From: Pleurostoma richardsiae
Taxonomy: Eukaryota; Ascomycota; Sordariomycetes; Calosphaeriales; Pleurostomataceae
NCBI GenBank assembly: GCA_030052745.1
Contig: JANBVO010000007.1
Coordinates: forward strand, 1 to 64,000
Length of the DNA stretch: 64,000 nucleotides
Direction: 5' to 3'
Shown: positions 1-12,429 of the stretch, piece after piece
How positions within the stretch are numbered: position 1 is the first letter of the stretch
Layout of the letters: the number at the start of each line of letters is the position of its first letter
The notes under the pieces: model-generated
Told to the model about the DNA's origin: nothing
The model's database searches: none
Seen by the model: only the letters and a program-made list of their open reading frames with translations
Made by a program: the position numbers and the translations under genes

Positions 1-3000
1 TCTTTTTCGCTTGGCCCGAGCGCCTCACCAAAATTTAAATCCTGTCTTGAAGATATCTTTTACAACTAGTGGATAGGTCTAACTCTATCTAATGTAGTTT
101 TACCTTCACTTCGTTAAGCTCGTCGATAAGCTCCTATCACGAGTTAGGAAGGTTAGCACTTAATCTTACCTACGCTCTCGTATACGATCTAACTTATTCC
201 GACAAACAAAAACTACGACTAGAGCCCCTTAAACCGCTCACGGTAACTCCCCGTAGCAAGTTCTATCCCTTCGTCTTCCACTAGTCCTTCTTATTAAACC
301 TTAAAGTCTATACTGTCGTACTTTTAATTAATAAGCGGTAAGTAATATACGTTAAAATAAGGCCGATCGGTTCCGAAAAAACTATTTCTCTACATTTTTA
401 CTAAAGTATGTTAGTATGTTAGTATTAAACTACTACTTAAATATAATATATTTAGTAGCATTTTCCGTTAAAGGAAGATATAAACACTAGTAGTAAAGTC
501 GGATTAGAAATAACTTATGCGCTACCGTAATTAAAAGGCCTAAAGTCTTATCTTATACTAGTTATATCCCGGCTCATAACGATGGAAATTCTACTTACTA
601 TTATAAAAGCCCTTACATGTCCGTTTAATTAGCCCGTAAATACTAATTTACCACGATATATCCCTATATTATATCAGAAAGTGCTCGTAATTTACCCTAC
701 AAATAACGTTATAACCTAATTACCTAAACTCAGCTAATAGCACGGCTGCTACGCAAACAGCTTACACATACGGCACGCCGCCCAGGGTTGCTGACTGGCC
801 GAGCTACCGTATATAATCGTCGATGTCGTAGAACGATTACCTGAAATGTTCCTTTATAAGCGTTTTCGGCCTAAGTCGATAGAAGGCCCCGTAGTATAAC
901 AGTATAACTATATCCCGGAATCGATACTCCTTCTCCGTTTCTTCGCTATCTTCTTCCGCCTTCGGATTTACTCTACGACAGATTATCTACAGAAGATAAT
1001 ATTAGAAGTAAGCTACGAAGTCTATTATTTACGGCTTACTATTTTTCTCGTACGAACGTATGACGGTCGTCTTAGCCTTAATCTACAACTAACGTCAATT
1101 ATACGATATCGTTTTATGGTCGTTAAACGGCCGTCCGCCCTGTACACGACAGAGTAGGTAGTAACCGCGTATCGTCTCTAGATCCGCCTTAAACCGCCCT
1201 AGTATATCCTCCTGTACTATGTCCTGGCGTAGTACTTCGTTAAGGCCGACGTATTTGGTGTCTCTCTCCGGTCCCCGTACCTTGTCTCCACTGCTTTCGA
1301 TCTACTTAGGACGAATACTACTACGTAGGCCCGTAAGCGTATCGGGGGCTAAAAGGCGTAGTTCGAGATTGCTTGGCCGCCGTTCCGTATAGTGCTTAAG
1401 GTATACTTCGCATAGCTCGTCTTCGCCCTTTATGTACTACTTCTAATCCTCCTTCTCATTTAAAAACCGGCTTAGTACCGCTCGGGAACAATCTTATTGC
1501 GTGAAGTATAACTATATCGCTTCCTCATCCTAGCTTAATAGTCGATCAAAACGTGGTTACTAAGCTATATTTAACAGGACAATGGATTCGACTAGTTTAC
1601 CATCCCGGCCAACCCTACCCGACTCTTACGAGAAGTTCGTCATCAAGTCTGGAAGCCCGACGTAAATGACCCAACGCATATATAGATAGTCAAACCCGAG
1701 TCCTAGTGCCGAGGTAGCCACGATAGCGCGCAAGTCGGCAGCGCCGAGCTATTACTCGATGATCGCCGCCTTCTCGTTCTCCGTACTAGAGTCGGCGGTG
1801 TACGACGGACAGTCTAGTATGTCGGCGAGCTCGGCCACGAGCTCCTTCGTCGGACAGTATAAGATGATCCTATCTCGCTCGCCCTGAAGTAGGTCCGCCC
1901 CCTTACAGTAAGTTTGGACAAGACGGGCGGCTCTCTCGGAGAGACTACCCGGCCCGCGTTCCTACCGGACGATATATCGGAAGTTAGGCCGGTTAGTAGA
2001 TTCCCGGACGATACGTAGCTACACAAGTTTATTGTACTCTAGGAAAAGCTCCCGATAGATCGGCGGGAGCGTTACTGTCAGCTAGACCGTCTACGTCCGA
2101 ACTTGACGTATATACTAGGTAAATTAGGACATACTCCGCCGATAGTCACTCGTCGTAATCGTTAGGTAGTATTCGTTTACTATAATCCGATCTAGCTACC
2201 GTCGGTCCGTAAGCCGATAGGTATATCCTAGAAAGCCGGGGGTGTAAGTAGCTTCGGCCGAGGTAATGACGAGCGGGGCCGACTTCGTCGAGTTAGGAGA
2301 CTAGACGTAGTATCTGAGTCTGACCCTGTTTAAGCGACCGATCATATCGCGGCGGAAAGTAACTATCGGAAGGATTAAGATGGTCGTCGCGGCCCCTTCG
2401 AAAGCAGCAGCAACCATAACGACCAGTATCTTACCGGACCCGGTAGCGAAGATAGCGACGACGTCGTCTGCAGCCCGTAGACCGACAATCGCCAACATAG
2501 CGTCCCGCTAGCCGGGGCGACGCAGCTACAAGTCTAGATCGTTATGCAGGCCGCGAGCTACCGCGACGAGCGTATCCTCCTTCGTAGCCGGCTTCGCGCA
2601 AAAGCGTGCCTTCTTACAGGTATCGAATAGCCGCCGGGCCTCGGCGTCCGACACCGTCCGTAGCCGCTTACCCTAGAAGAGCTAGTCGAACCGGAAGAGA
2701 TCTCGCCAGCTCCGCGACGCCCGGTGCGCGCGGTGGAGGAGCGTACTCACCGTTAAGGTCGTGCTGCCAGCGTAGGAATGGTTAAACGTACGGAAGCTGT
2801 GATTGCTCATCCCGGCCAGGTACGCGAGCTCTGCTTCCTCTTTGACTTCCTCGGTCGCTGCGGCATCTTCTAAGTCGAAGTTTACCCGCTCCCTAGCACT
2901 GAACTTCTCCTTTGTGATGGAAGTGGCGGTTTGGCGCTATTATATTACTTGAAACTACGGCACTACGGCGCGCGCGTATGCCCGGCGAAGACAGGACGAC

Positions 3001-5570
3001 ACGGAAGTGTCCCGTTAAACCTCGCCGTCGAGCGTGGACTACAGGTACGGCGAAAGCAGGGCACCGGGTTTGCTCTAGCGAAGGAATATCTAACGAAGTA
3101 GCAGTACTAGAGCTAAGTACGTCAAAAGTATATCCTCGATCGCCGTAAGTAAGAAACGGACGTTATCTTTTTCGGCTTTTGTTTATTCCTAGCTCTTGTA
3201 ATACCGGACATAGATTATAACTAGTTTTTCCTAGATTATAATCGATCGACGTCGGGAGCCGGTATTAGCGTACGTAATAGAGAGGAGCTCGAAGGACCGT
3301 AGTAGAGGATTTAGTAGAATAAGCACTAACGTTACTATCTACTTTAAGAACTCTTGAACGTAGGTTTCGTAGACGGTTATTATTTAGGGATAGAAATAGG
3401 TCCTACTATCCTACTCGTCTATCCGTATAAATGTCCGTCGCTATTCGGCCCGCCGTTCGATCTGCCGAAGGAAGGTATCTTACGTTCCCTAGAGGATTTC
3501 GGTATTCTTCCCATTCGTTAACTACGATCCGCTATAGTTTTTAAGGTCTAAGTTATCGTGAAACTTCTATACTTCGATCGGAGTAATATCTTACGACGCC
3601 CCGAATAATAACTGGTCGTGTAGGATTTGGTGCGCCTGACGGAACTCCGAAACGGCCAGTTCCGAGATTTGTTCTATACGTAGCTAAGTCCCTATATAAG
3701 TAATCGTTTAGTTATCGAACGACTAACGAGCTTAGTTTTTAACTAGCTCTATACGGAAGGTTATGAAGAAGTAAAGACGCTACTGTAGGATATAGCTAAA
3801 CGGCGTTTCCGTCATCTAGTGAAAATATATCGTGTATATTTTCTTTAGAAGTTCCGGGATTCCGTCCTCGTTATTTTACTTCTAGAAGTACATAAAGTCA
3901 AACAGGACAAACTGTACAGTCTATGTAAGTATAGAGAAGCTACTATTGAAGTTACCGGGCTCGTACTATACCCGCTAGTTGCCCGGCTTACTTCCCTTCT
4001 ACTATTTCGGTTGTTTGCCCTGTTTCGGTTACTTATCCCCCTCGTTTACCCTTCGACTCGTGAAAGCATTTTTCCGGCTAAGTATAACGTAGAAGCTGAG
4101 TACGACGGACCGGAACGGCCTATTACCGACTCTTTAGCAGATTAGGGCTACATAGAAGTTGCGGATTGCGTATTTTAATTCGGCAATATCATCGCCATCA
4201 CCGCTATTATTATCATCGCGCTTACGGTTACCAACCCCCCCATCCTTCTCATCTACCGCGCGGGTCTCCGTCTTCTCGTCTTAGGTCCGTAGCGCCTCAA
4301 TGATCCGGTCCATCGCTCGCTGCTGCTGATCTGTCGGTTCGATGATATTACGTGACAAGACCTAGTTCGCAGCTTCCGTCGAGAAGTAGCCGTCTTCGCG
4401 GAATACGACGCGGTAATAGTAGGCGAGAAACTACTTCATCCGGCGGAAGTACGACGTGAACGAAGACTCGTTCTTGAAGCTACGAAACGCCCTCGACTAT
4501 CCGTTCCTTATATTACTACCACCCTCCCGAAACTCGCCTAACTACTTAGCCCGCTACTATATCATCTTACGATCCGACGATATATCGCTATAGAGCCGGT
4601 ACACATCTCGAAAGGTAGCCTCGACGGCCGTAAAGATACGAACAAAGTCCGTATCAACGCCCCCTTCGCCTCCGTCGTCTCTACTACCGGGTGTTTTCTT
4701 ATCTAGCGGCGGAAACGAATACGACGATTAGATCTCCATATCCCGGAGGTCCTACAAATGCATAGGAAATCCGATACGGACGAGTTAAAAGACTCGGTCT
4801 ACCCGAGCTACTTCGGTACCCTATACGGCGCCAGCCCTCTCATCGAGGTCGCGTAATACCTGGCTTATGTCGGCTCGTAGGCCGTCGAACAAGTTCTCCT
4901 CTTCCTATAATAATAACGGCGGTGTATTCAGCTTTAACGTCGGTACCTCTTCTTTAGGTACCGGTACGAACAATGGGGACGGTATTAAGGTTAGGAGCGG
5001 CCGTAGCAGATATTCCACGACAAAGTAGTCGATAAAGCTTTTCGCCATAAAGTATGTCTATAACATATAAGTCCTCTAGAGTGGCGTATCTACGGAATTT
5101 TAGGATGCCTTCCGTTTATATATTAGTATATAGTCGAATATCTTTTCGAGGCGTCGCGTACTAAAGCCGTAGTCGCTATACGTGTAATGCTGGCTACTAA
5201 AGCAAGTAAAGCCCTCGATCCGCTAATATAGTTTGGTCTTATCGGGCTTCTATTGTCGTAGCTTATCAATCGAGCGTAACTAGTAGCTAGAGAAGAGCTC
5301 GACGACCGTCCGTAATTCCTAGCCCCTTATCCGGTGCGGTTCGGCCCGTAGGTGACTTTTCTAGTTCGCGACCTTGAGGATAAGGTATGTTTTGTACCGG
5401 CAGTACATTATAATTCGGTAGTTCGGGTTATAGACGAAGTCGTCGACGCTTATAGTTATACAGCTATTAAGATAGATATATACAGTAATTAATCTACTAG
5501 ATAAAAGAGACGACTAACGGTCCGGTCCTATATTATAGCATCTAGAGTGATAGTAATAATAATGTAATAA
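1..5570. repeat. RIP-degraded repeat (relic of a helicase-bearing element)
   Basis: The whole stretch has a base pattern unlike the rest of the window: TA is very frequent, CA and TG are scarce, and CG is retained. That is what CpA-directed repeat-induced point mutation leaves. No intact long reading frame survives on either strand. The minus strand between about 2500 and 1590 can still be read as a RecQ-type helicase (separate entry); the rest, including 2500-5570 which would be its N-terminal part, cannot be identified. The composition changes back to normal near 5570, just after a run of AAT/TAA triplets. RIP acts on duplicated DNA, so this was once multi-copy. RecQ-type helicases of this kind are known from subtelomeres and from dispersed fungal elements; no telomere repeat is present here. 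Confidence 0.8.
1590..2500 (-). pseudogene. RecQ-type DEAD/DEAH helicase pseudogene, RIP-inactivated
   Basis: Read on the minus strand, helicase motifs appear in order. Motif I is ATGSGK near 2450. Next comes the segment TTILILP with RRDMIGRL near 2350. A motif II remnant NEYY near 2190 stands where D-E-C-H is expected. Then come DRIILYCPTKELVAELAD near 1850, VATSALGLGFDY near 1700 and a motif VI remnant ESGRVGRDG near 1610. The D-E-C-H to N-E-Y-Y changes, and stops where Trp or Gln codons belong (two adjacent near 1755 and one directly before ESGRVGRDG), are all C-to-T or G-to-A transitions, as RIP makes. The family is the large RecQ-like helicase of fungal telomere-linked-helicase type. No function remains. 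Confidence 0.8.
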
Positions 5571-7185
5571 TAATGATAGCCTTCGACTCCGGACATAGGC
5601 GCGTCTTTTCTCCTATCTCCCTCTACTACCTCGGTCTATTACTTGCTTCTGGACCAATTAACGTATCCCCTTTCACTGAAATCCTCTTTCACTTACTTCG
5701 CCTCCCCTATGTCGCCCTACGACATGTCATTTCCCACGCAGATTACGCCGTCCGGGGTACTTCCTGGAACTGGGTCAGGGGCATCCCCTTTCACTGAAAG
5801 AGCCGCGCGCACTAGTGGCGAGGCCGAGATGGCCGCGCAGAGACTCTTGTCTTCATCAACTATACGTACGGTGATGTCGTGCTCAGGGACCCTGTCAGGA
5901 TGACTTCAAGATATCTCGTACGGACCGTAGTCTGAGACAGACTGAAGTGGTAGTCTTTCGTTCCAGTTCGATCATGCTCATCTTATATCGTTTCGGAGTC
6001 TGGGGAACGTCTGGGGGAAAGTCGGGGTTGTGGTGTGCGGGGGACAGCGTCAGGTGCGGACGTGTTCGGAATAGGTCCTTAAGCCGAAGACAAGTCGTAT
6101 TCCGGTCTGTGGTACCGCCAGGATTCTTGGTAATGGCTCCGCTCTTGCCACAGACGCTGAGGATATTGTGGTTCTCCCTTTTTCAATATTGCCACTAATC
6201 TACTACTGATGATCTGAACGGCGAAATGAAAACGGGTGACAGGAAGGGCACGTGTCATTATTCGAAAATATGACTACCCGAAAGCGGGCTGACGTGGTCA
6301 AAATCCAGTCCAGCGACTCGAATTGGTTAAGCGTTTCAAGAGCAGAGACCCCGAGCAATCCTTCTCCGTGATCCTGACTGACAGTCGCGCTGTTGGCGTA
6401 CGGGAAGTCCATATCTCCTGCTAATTCACTGCCATTTCTGCACAGAGAATCCAACGGCCCGTCCGAGTCGTTGTTGGTATGCAGCACCGTGTGAGTCAAT
6501 ATATCCGCAATAACTCGACAGTCTCGGCGATTATGGAGCTGAAATAGGAAGAACGTTGTGCTTCTACCCCAGAGCCTCTCTTGACGAGAAACGAAATGGA
6601 AAGGTTAACGACGGCTACGCTCACAACGCAGTGGAATCTTTGTCGATGACTGGGAACCGTCCAGGTCGCCTGAGCTGTTGCAATGGTAATATATATGCAT
6701 CAATGCACACTGAAACATACGTGAGGAGGGGATACAGCTAAAGGCGTGACATTCACACTAACCATCACCACTACTACATACATATCCTGACGCGTTCGAG
6801 CAGCCTACGGCTGCGGCCCTGATTTATAGTCCCCATGATGACGATGACCGGCGTCATTGGGTCAGTTCCATAGAGAATACTGTTAGAGTAAAAGTTAAGG
6901 GGGTGTGGTTCTTTTTCAGACATTACTTAGTAAGCTAATGCTAAGCTGACACCGTAGTATCAACATGACCGTTCATCTGTTTCTGTTCCCATTAAAACCA
7001 CTGATCAAGGGCTCTCGGAATAATTAGCGACATACATAAAACACAGTTGCACATCAGGTAAAATCTATACCTTGCACCGCCCTGAGACAGAATACTGATA
7101 GTAAGCATTTTTCATTAACGTAAATCTATAAAAATAAATCTACATAAATACGTTTCCGATAAGCTTTAACGCTTAGTATACACTC
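5571..7185. other. Intergenic, no gene recognised
   Basis: Composition is normal here, unlike the RIP block before it. Several short open frames exist on both strands but none shows a known domain or credible splicing. A 17-bp direct repeat, atcccctttcactgaaa, lies near 5665 and again near 5784. The last 300 bases are AT-rich and are the 3' flank of the minus-strand SDR gene. Confidence 0.5.
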
Positions 7186-8240
7186 TCAAAGGTATGGCGT
7201 TTTCTCTGTGTGAGAGATAAAAATGCCTGCATAACCACCGTCAACAGTAGCCTTATTCACGAGAGCTAAGACCGACTTGACGCTGTCGTCTAGCTTGGCA
7301 GGTCCTTGGAAGGTGGGTGAATAGTCCTTGAACTTTCCAAACATAGCCATAGCCAACTTTCCTTCCTCCTCGGTTTCTATCCAAACGTCAGCAAAAAGCA
7401 CATCATTTTAGTTATCCAGACGACTGACTACATACCAATCTGCAGACTGCCGGTGTCTACCGCACCAGGGCAAATTGCCATGACAAGGACGCCCTTCTCA
7501 CGGTAGACAGCACTGAACTTGGCCACGGCCATATTCAGAGCTGCCTTACTGATTGAATAAGCCGGGGCTTGGAATATATCGGCCTTGAGTGTCATCTCAG
7601 GGTCCGAGATACCACTGGAGATAGCAATCACTTTCTTTGCGCGACCTTTCAAAATCAGGGGCATGAAAATACTGAACAGGTGGACGGGGCCGATGGTGTT
7701 GACTCGGAAGTGTTCAATCAAATCTTCTTCCAGGGCTTTTGAGTCCTGGCTCCTGTGGAAGAATTAGTTTCAAATAACTATACCCGGGACGTTTAAACCC
7801 CCACCGAGAACCTACAGAGTATCAAGGCCGACCAAGGCAGTCTTAGCTTGAAGCGCGGCATTGGCGATGATGTAATCAAGGGTGCCACTTGTTTTCTCCG
7901 AAACAACCTGGGCTGCTTTCTAGGAAACCTTTGAGCCAGTTTCCACCTCAGTTTGATGGACCGCTCGTTCGCTTACCTTCAATGCATCCGGGTCCGTAGT
8001 GTCGGCCTGAATGATGAAGATATTGCTCCGTCCGATTTCAGCGGCAACCTTGGCCTCAACGGCGGCTTTGTTGCGGACGAGCCCGAAGACGGAGTTGGCT
8101 GGATTTTCAGAGAGCTGGCGGAGAAACTCGAACTACATGACGGATACTTTGTATTAGTGATGAATGAGTCTTGTCCATGAAGTAGGATGAGAGCGTACGC
8201 CAATGCCACGAGAGACTCCCGAAATCACGTAGGAGGACAT
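7186..8240 (-). CDS. Short-chain dehydrogenase/reductase, C-factor-like
   Basis: Five exons (8240-8199, 8132-7977, 7919-7816, 7752-7436, 7376-7186) join into 269 residues. The first exon encodes only the start of the Rossmann fold, MSSYVISGVSRGIG, with the glycine-rich cofactor loop. NIFIIQADTTD follows the second strand, IIANAA is the N-A-A-like motif, and YSISK gives the catalytic Tyr and Lys, with CPGAVDTG after it. The length fits the classical SDR family. The enzyme should be a soluble NAD(P)(H)-dependent oxidoreductase; the substrate cannot be read from sequence, and the closest known style is the C-factor/sniffer group. It is divergently transcribed from the Zn2Cys6 gene at 8797, sharing about 550 bp of upstream DNA, which suggests that regulator controls it. 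The start gives the complete cofactor motif and follows an in-frame-clean 5' region. Confidence 0.85.
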
Positions 8241-8796
8241 TGTAACTGGAATTTTATCGTGTATAAAAGTGAGATTGATTGACTGTAGAATGATTCTAAG
8301 ACGTCGTTTTGGGTGTTGATGAACCTAAAAGAGGAGCAATCGTGCGTGTACTTATATCGATTTGAACTCATCCTTGGAGCCTTGTTTGCTCGCTTTTCCA
8401 TTTTCATATCTGCTCTGCTCTTTGTTGGTATAATGTCAGCGGGTGTGTGCAGAGCGAGGTGCTCTAAACCGAGGTTCCGCTGTAAACTGCCAAGACACAG
8501 GAAAGTTGCCGTTCTTCTGAATGCGGACGATGCGCGGGCATTAGTAGTTAAGCCGAGGCGCGGGAGTAGTGGGGGCTTGATAGACGGTTTCAGCCGCCCC
8601 CTGCAATTCTTTGCAAGCCCCTGCATTCACTGAGTGAGTATCGTGACCCCACCACCGGTGGTCCCTCGGCACCCCCCGCCCCGGGCATTTGTCATCTCGG
8701 TGCCAAAGAAGAAAACTGGCAACTTTTGTGTAGAATGCTGAACAATTCTCAGCTTACACACTCCAGACGTCGGAGGGAATCTCACTTGGGACAATC
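8241..8796. promoter_or_regulatory. Shared divergent promoter region with CCGAGG half-sites
   Basis: This gap separates the minus-strand SDR from the plus-strand Zn2Cys6 regulator. The hexamer CCGAGG (or its complement) occurs at 8469-8474, 8553-8558 and 8664-8669, with a near match TCTCGG at 8695-8700. Zn2Cys6 proteins bind CGG-type triplets, so these are reasonable candidate sites for the neighbouring regulator; this is inferred from motif and position only. Confidence 0.4.
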
Positions 8797-10708
8797 ATGC
8801 ATGCGAATCAATGCTGGGCCTGCAGAGGTATGCTATTGTTCCGGTCCAAGTGACGTGCATCAAGGAGCTAGTTACTGACGCGCGACAGACTCCAGAGCAG
8901 TGTGCAATCGCGTCCGCCCCCGTTGTGCCAGGTGCGCTAGGTCGAATAGGCCATGTCATTATGGGTTGCGGCTGTCGTGGCCAAAGGGTATTAACAAGAA
9001 ACGGAGCTTGTTCCATTCCGTGCAGGATGTAGTTGGCACTGCAAAACGTTTCTCCCAGACGAGCTTTGTCAATGCGACATCATGGGATATCCAGCTCCAC
9101 GACTACCTACGGATGAATCAAGGTTTTATTCCGTCACAAACTTTGCCTGTCACCCGGCTAATACTCCAGCGAATAGGATTTGGTAGTCATACGGGATATG
9201 TCTTGCAAAGACTCGATCTGTCGATGGCCCTATCATGGCTCCCAACCAACCTAGGTTATGAGGACCGAGAACTTATTGATCACTGTAAATATAATACCAC
9301 TTGTAAAATCTTGCCAAGCTAACACGTGTAGTTATTTGTACGGCGTCGTCCACCCTAGCCATTTTCGAACCAGACAAGAACGAGTTCTTGGGTCTTTTGT
9401 TGCGTCTAGCTCTGTCAGATACTTCACCGTCTTCTGTGGCGGTGTTACAATCGGCGTTGGCGCTTTCGTCATTCCACCGGCATGGTCTGCAAGCCTCGGT
9501 TTTTCGGTTCAAGGCGCGCGCTCTACGCACACTGGTCATATCTAGCAAACATTGTATTGAAAGTTCCACGGTAGTCCAACATATTGCCGCGAGTATGATA
9601 CTGTGCCACCTTGAGGTATGTCGAAGCATGGGTCTATGTCTTCTTTCGAACAATTACTCACTAGCGCTTCAGATGTTCGGAATGCCAAATACATTATCCC
9701 TATGGTTCTGTGAGTGACGTTCGGTCTATTTATTTCTCCTTGCCCAGCCTAGAACGAATATATCCGGTCTACGGTGATAGTTCTTCTGCTGCCTTTTCAT
9801 GAAATGAGTAGCCTAATTCTTCAAAGACATTGCTAAACTGGATTCTACACTCTAGGCCATTTGAGTGGAGCTAGAACTTTAATCGACAGCGCTGGCCCTG
9901 ACAGCCAAAGTTTTCAAGGCGAATTTTCCAGACTTCTAGACTGGGTAGAGTATCATATGGTCATGAGCCGGTTTAGCCACCGACATTGGCACATAAATGG
10001 AGAGTCTACCAGAGGAGTCAGAAATTTCGCACCTTTGGAGCAGGAAACTTGCCACTCACGAAAGGTTAGGCTAAAGAATACGCAAGTTCATACGTGCACG
10101 GTCATTTATCTAATATGAGACAGGTTAAAACTGCATCGCACTGTTCACATGAAATTCTTCAGCATTTATATAATATGTTTGACATGATTCGAAAACCAAC
10201 AGACTCACTATACCACAGCGACGAATACGAAAATTCCTTGCGTTGCCTCGAAAACAAAATAACCAATATTGTTCCGTTAGCATCAAAAGGTATATCTCAT
10301 ACTGTGTCCGACTTGAGCACAGCCTGGGTGGCTACAATGGATCTTTTGAAGCTAGCCGCTCTAGTTTACCTCAAAAGAGCATCGCGGAACTTTTCAGGAA
10401 CCTCCCCTCAAATTGATGCAGTGGTTGAGAAGGCGCATATACTTCTTGACGATCTGGAGACCTTCAATCTGGCCTTTCCATTACTGATTATCGGATGCGA
10501 GGCTCGGACAGATGAGCAGAGAATAAGAATTCTCGAGCATATTGGAAGAGCAATGAGAACCTCGGCTTTAAAGAGCTTGCATGGACTGCAGAATATTCTC
10601 CAGCAGATTTGGGTTCAGGACGATCTTGCTGTTGATTATGAGCTAGACTACTTAAAGAAGTTGGACGCTATAATATCTTCTTACCAGATTATGCCAAGTT
10701 TTGTCTAA
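8797..10708 (+). CDS. Zn2Cys6 transcription factor (Fungal_trans_2/DUF3468 type)
   Basis: Six exons (8797-8827, 8889-9284, 9332-9615, 9673-9709, 9856-10064, 10124-10708) give 513 residues. The zinc cluster is split by the first intron: CWACRDSRAVC then CNRVRPRCARCARSNRPC, matching C-x2-C-x6-C-x6-C-x2-C-x6-C. The zinc cluster sits at residues 6-33. The remainder matches the fungal-specific regulatory domain of the DUF3468 group, with FEPDKNEFLGLLLRLALS in exon 3 and CHLSGARTLIDSAG across exons 4-5. The fourth exon is only 37 bp. All joins keep phase and use GT...AG ends. It should be a nuclear DNA-binding regulator; its divergent SDR neighbour is the natural candidate target. No disablement is seen. 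Confidence 0.85.
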
Positions 10709-10924
10709 TATAAGAACATGATTGTCACGGCGAGGTTAGTTGAGCTGGGACAGCCGCAGTAATGTACTCTATTGATTAGGACTAGAAGTTAAAGGAGAAG
10801 AGGAAAAGGAAGAAAATTCGGTCCTGCAGTCTTGTAGGGAAAAGAACGTAGCTAGGATGTAATTACATAACTAGGCACGTCAGCTGAATGACAAGAGGTT
10901 CAATGATGACCTTAGATAGCCCGA

Positions 10925-11680
10925 TCACTTTCTCGTATAGCTGTACTGAGAACCTGGCGAGGACTGCGGAGTCAATGGCTTCCCTTCACCGCCTTCTGCC
11001 AGCTCCTCACGCTCAGAAGCCATTTCTCCGACGAGTGAGAGAAGTGCAGAGCACAGAAACCAGGTATTGTGTCCTGCTCCAATCACACTGAGTCTAAGGT
11101 CGTTGTAGTACTCTGACTGAGATGTCTGAATTGCCTCTCTCCTCCGCACGATGGAGGATACAAACCAATCCCGAAGTCGTTTGTTGCCCAACAGATCACC
11201 CTCCCCAGCACGAGCTACAATAGTGAGAAAAACCCCGTCAATTAGTGAGGAGGTTCGTAATTTGCCGAAGGCGTAATCCGAAAGGTCATGCATTCTATAA
11301 GTGCGTCAGCGTCCCCTAATTGACCTAAACAAGTGTGTGACGTCCGCGTAGCTCGACACATACCCCAGGGACAGCGCAAGCTTGTAAAGGTCCAGAAGGA
11401 GAATCGGCATGTCATCTGGGGGTACCACGCCCTGTATCGCGTCTATACCGTTCTCCGAACGCTCCAGGAACTGGACTAGCGCCTGTAAAACCTCCATCCT
11501 CACCTTCTTGAATCGAAAATCAGCTCCATAACGCACGGATTCCGGCACGGTGTCGGGATCGCGAATCCAGCTCTGAAACACGGGTGATCGCTCAAGGACG
11601 ACTTTTCGAACAGGAACAGGTTCTTCGCGGCCGTCTTTGATGCCCACGAGATTGACAGTCTGACAGTAGTACGATGCCAT
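10925..11680 (-). CDS. BTB/POZ-like domain protein
   Basis: Two exons (11680-11364 and 11294-10925) encode 228 residues. Exon 1 reads like a fungal BTB/POZ protein: a start with VRKVVLERSPVFQSWI, the strand-helix block typical of these domains, and the C-terminal helix LLDLYKLALSLG joined across the intron to MHDLSDYAFGKLRTS. The donor GTATGT and an acceptor ending TTATAG frame a 69-bp intron that removes an apparent in-frame TGA. BTB domains mediate protein-protein contact, often as adaptors for ubiquitin ligases; nothing here says which partner is bound. The C-terminal tail is polar and Ser/Glu/Gly-rich. Identification rests on pattern only, without strong signature residues. Confidence 0.6.
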
Positions 11681-12340
11681 TGTAGCAAGAATAGACACAC
11701 GAAAGAGGCAGAAAAGAAAACTCCCTCGCTGCCTACGCACTCAGCTGTTTCTAATCTGTAGGGGGGAGGGAGGGTGTCTAATGTGGCTTGCATGACGCTA
11801 GGCTCACAAGGGAAGGCTCCGCTGCTGGCACGAACCAACAACTGCTTAAGCGACCAATCAAAGGGCTTCACCACACGACTAAGCTGGAAATGGCCCGCCC
11901 GGGATAAATCTGCTACCCCCAGCTATACAGCCAATGGAATACGAAGACTAGCCGTCTATACTCCCCACTTAATTTGTATGGGGTAAATAGATCCGCCGTC
12001 CACCGCCTTCGCGCTAACGCGTTTAACGCTATGGCCAATACTAGGAGTGCAATAGGGAGATATTACCAGTTATTCTTATGAAAGACTATTTTATTAATAA
12101 TTAATAGAATTATTGTATAGAAAGAGAGAAAGGCTGGAGCCCGACCTGGCTAAAGGCTAAAGGCTAAGTGTTTCGGGAGTGGGGCCCCACTGTTCTGCCG
12201 GGCGGTGAGATAAATCTCACATTGCTCTCAAGTCTTATTTGATCTACGCGTGACATATTGAGGCCTATGGCCTGGCGGCCCTGCTGGCCACAACTAGCCA
12301 ATGGGAGCCTCCTACGGCTCCCGCAGCAATACTTATCTAT
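11681..12340. other. Gene-free, decayed DNA with short repeats
   Basis: No credible gene. The 12060-12130 part is AT-rich. The unit ggctaaa is repeated in tandem at about 12149-12170, and a small perfect hairpin TGAGATaaATCTCA lies at about 12207. These look like fragments of old repeats, but no element can be named. Confidence 0.4.
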
Positions 12341-12348
12341 TTTAGCCA

Positions 12349-12425
12349 ATGACGTGCCAGCAGTCGCGGTAATACGTTAAGAGACTAGTGTTATCCATTT
12401 TCAATAGGTTTAAAGGGTACTTAAA
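12349..12425 (+). other. Fragment resembling mitochondrial small-subunit rRNA (NUMT candidate)
   Basis: The segment contains gtgccagcagtcgcggtaat, the near-universal 530-loop of small-subunit rRNA in the form with CAGTCGCGG that mitochondrial genes of fungi use. It continues with gagactagtgttatcc and then aggtttaaagggtac, in the order found in fungal mitochondrial rns genes. The similarity stops abruptly after about 12425. It is therefore a short nuclear copy of mitochondrial DNA, not a working rRNA gene. Recognition is from memory of the conserved core; no alignment was run. Confidence 0.7.
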
Positions 12426-12429
12426 TGCC

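Noticed and set aside
8313-8633. Open frames on both strands between the SDR and the regulator
   Set aside because: They overlap each other, lack domains and sit in an evident shared promoter.
11306-11308. In-frame TGA splitting the BTB-like gene, at first taken as readthrough or pseudogene
   Set aside because: A 69-bp intron with donor GTATGT and acceptor TTATAG removes it and joins YKLALSLG to MHDLSDYAFGKL in phase.
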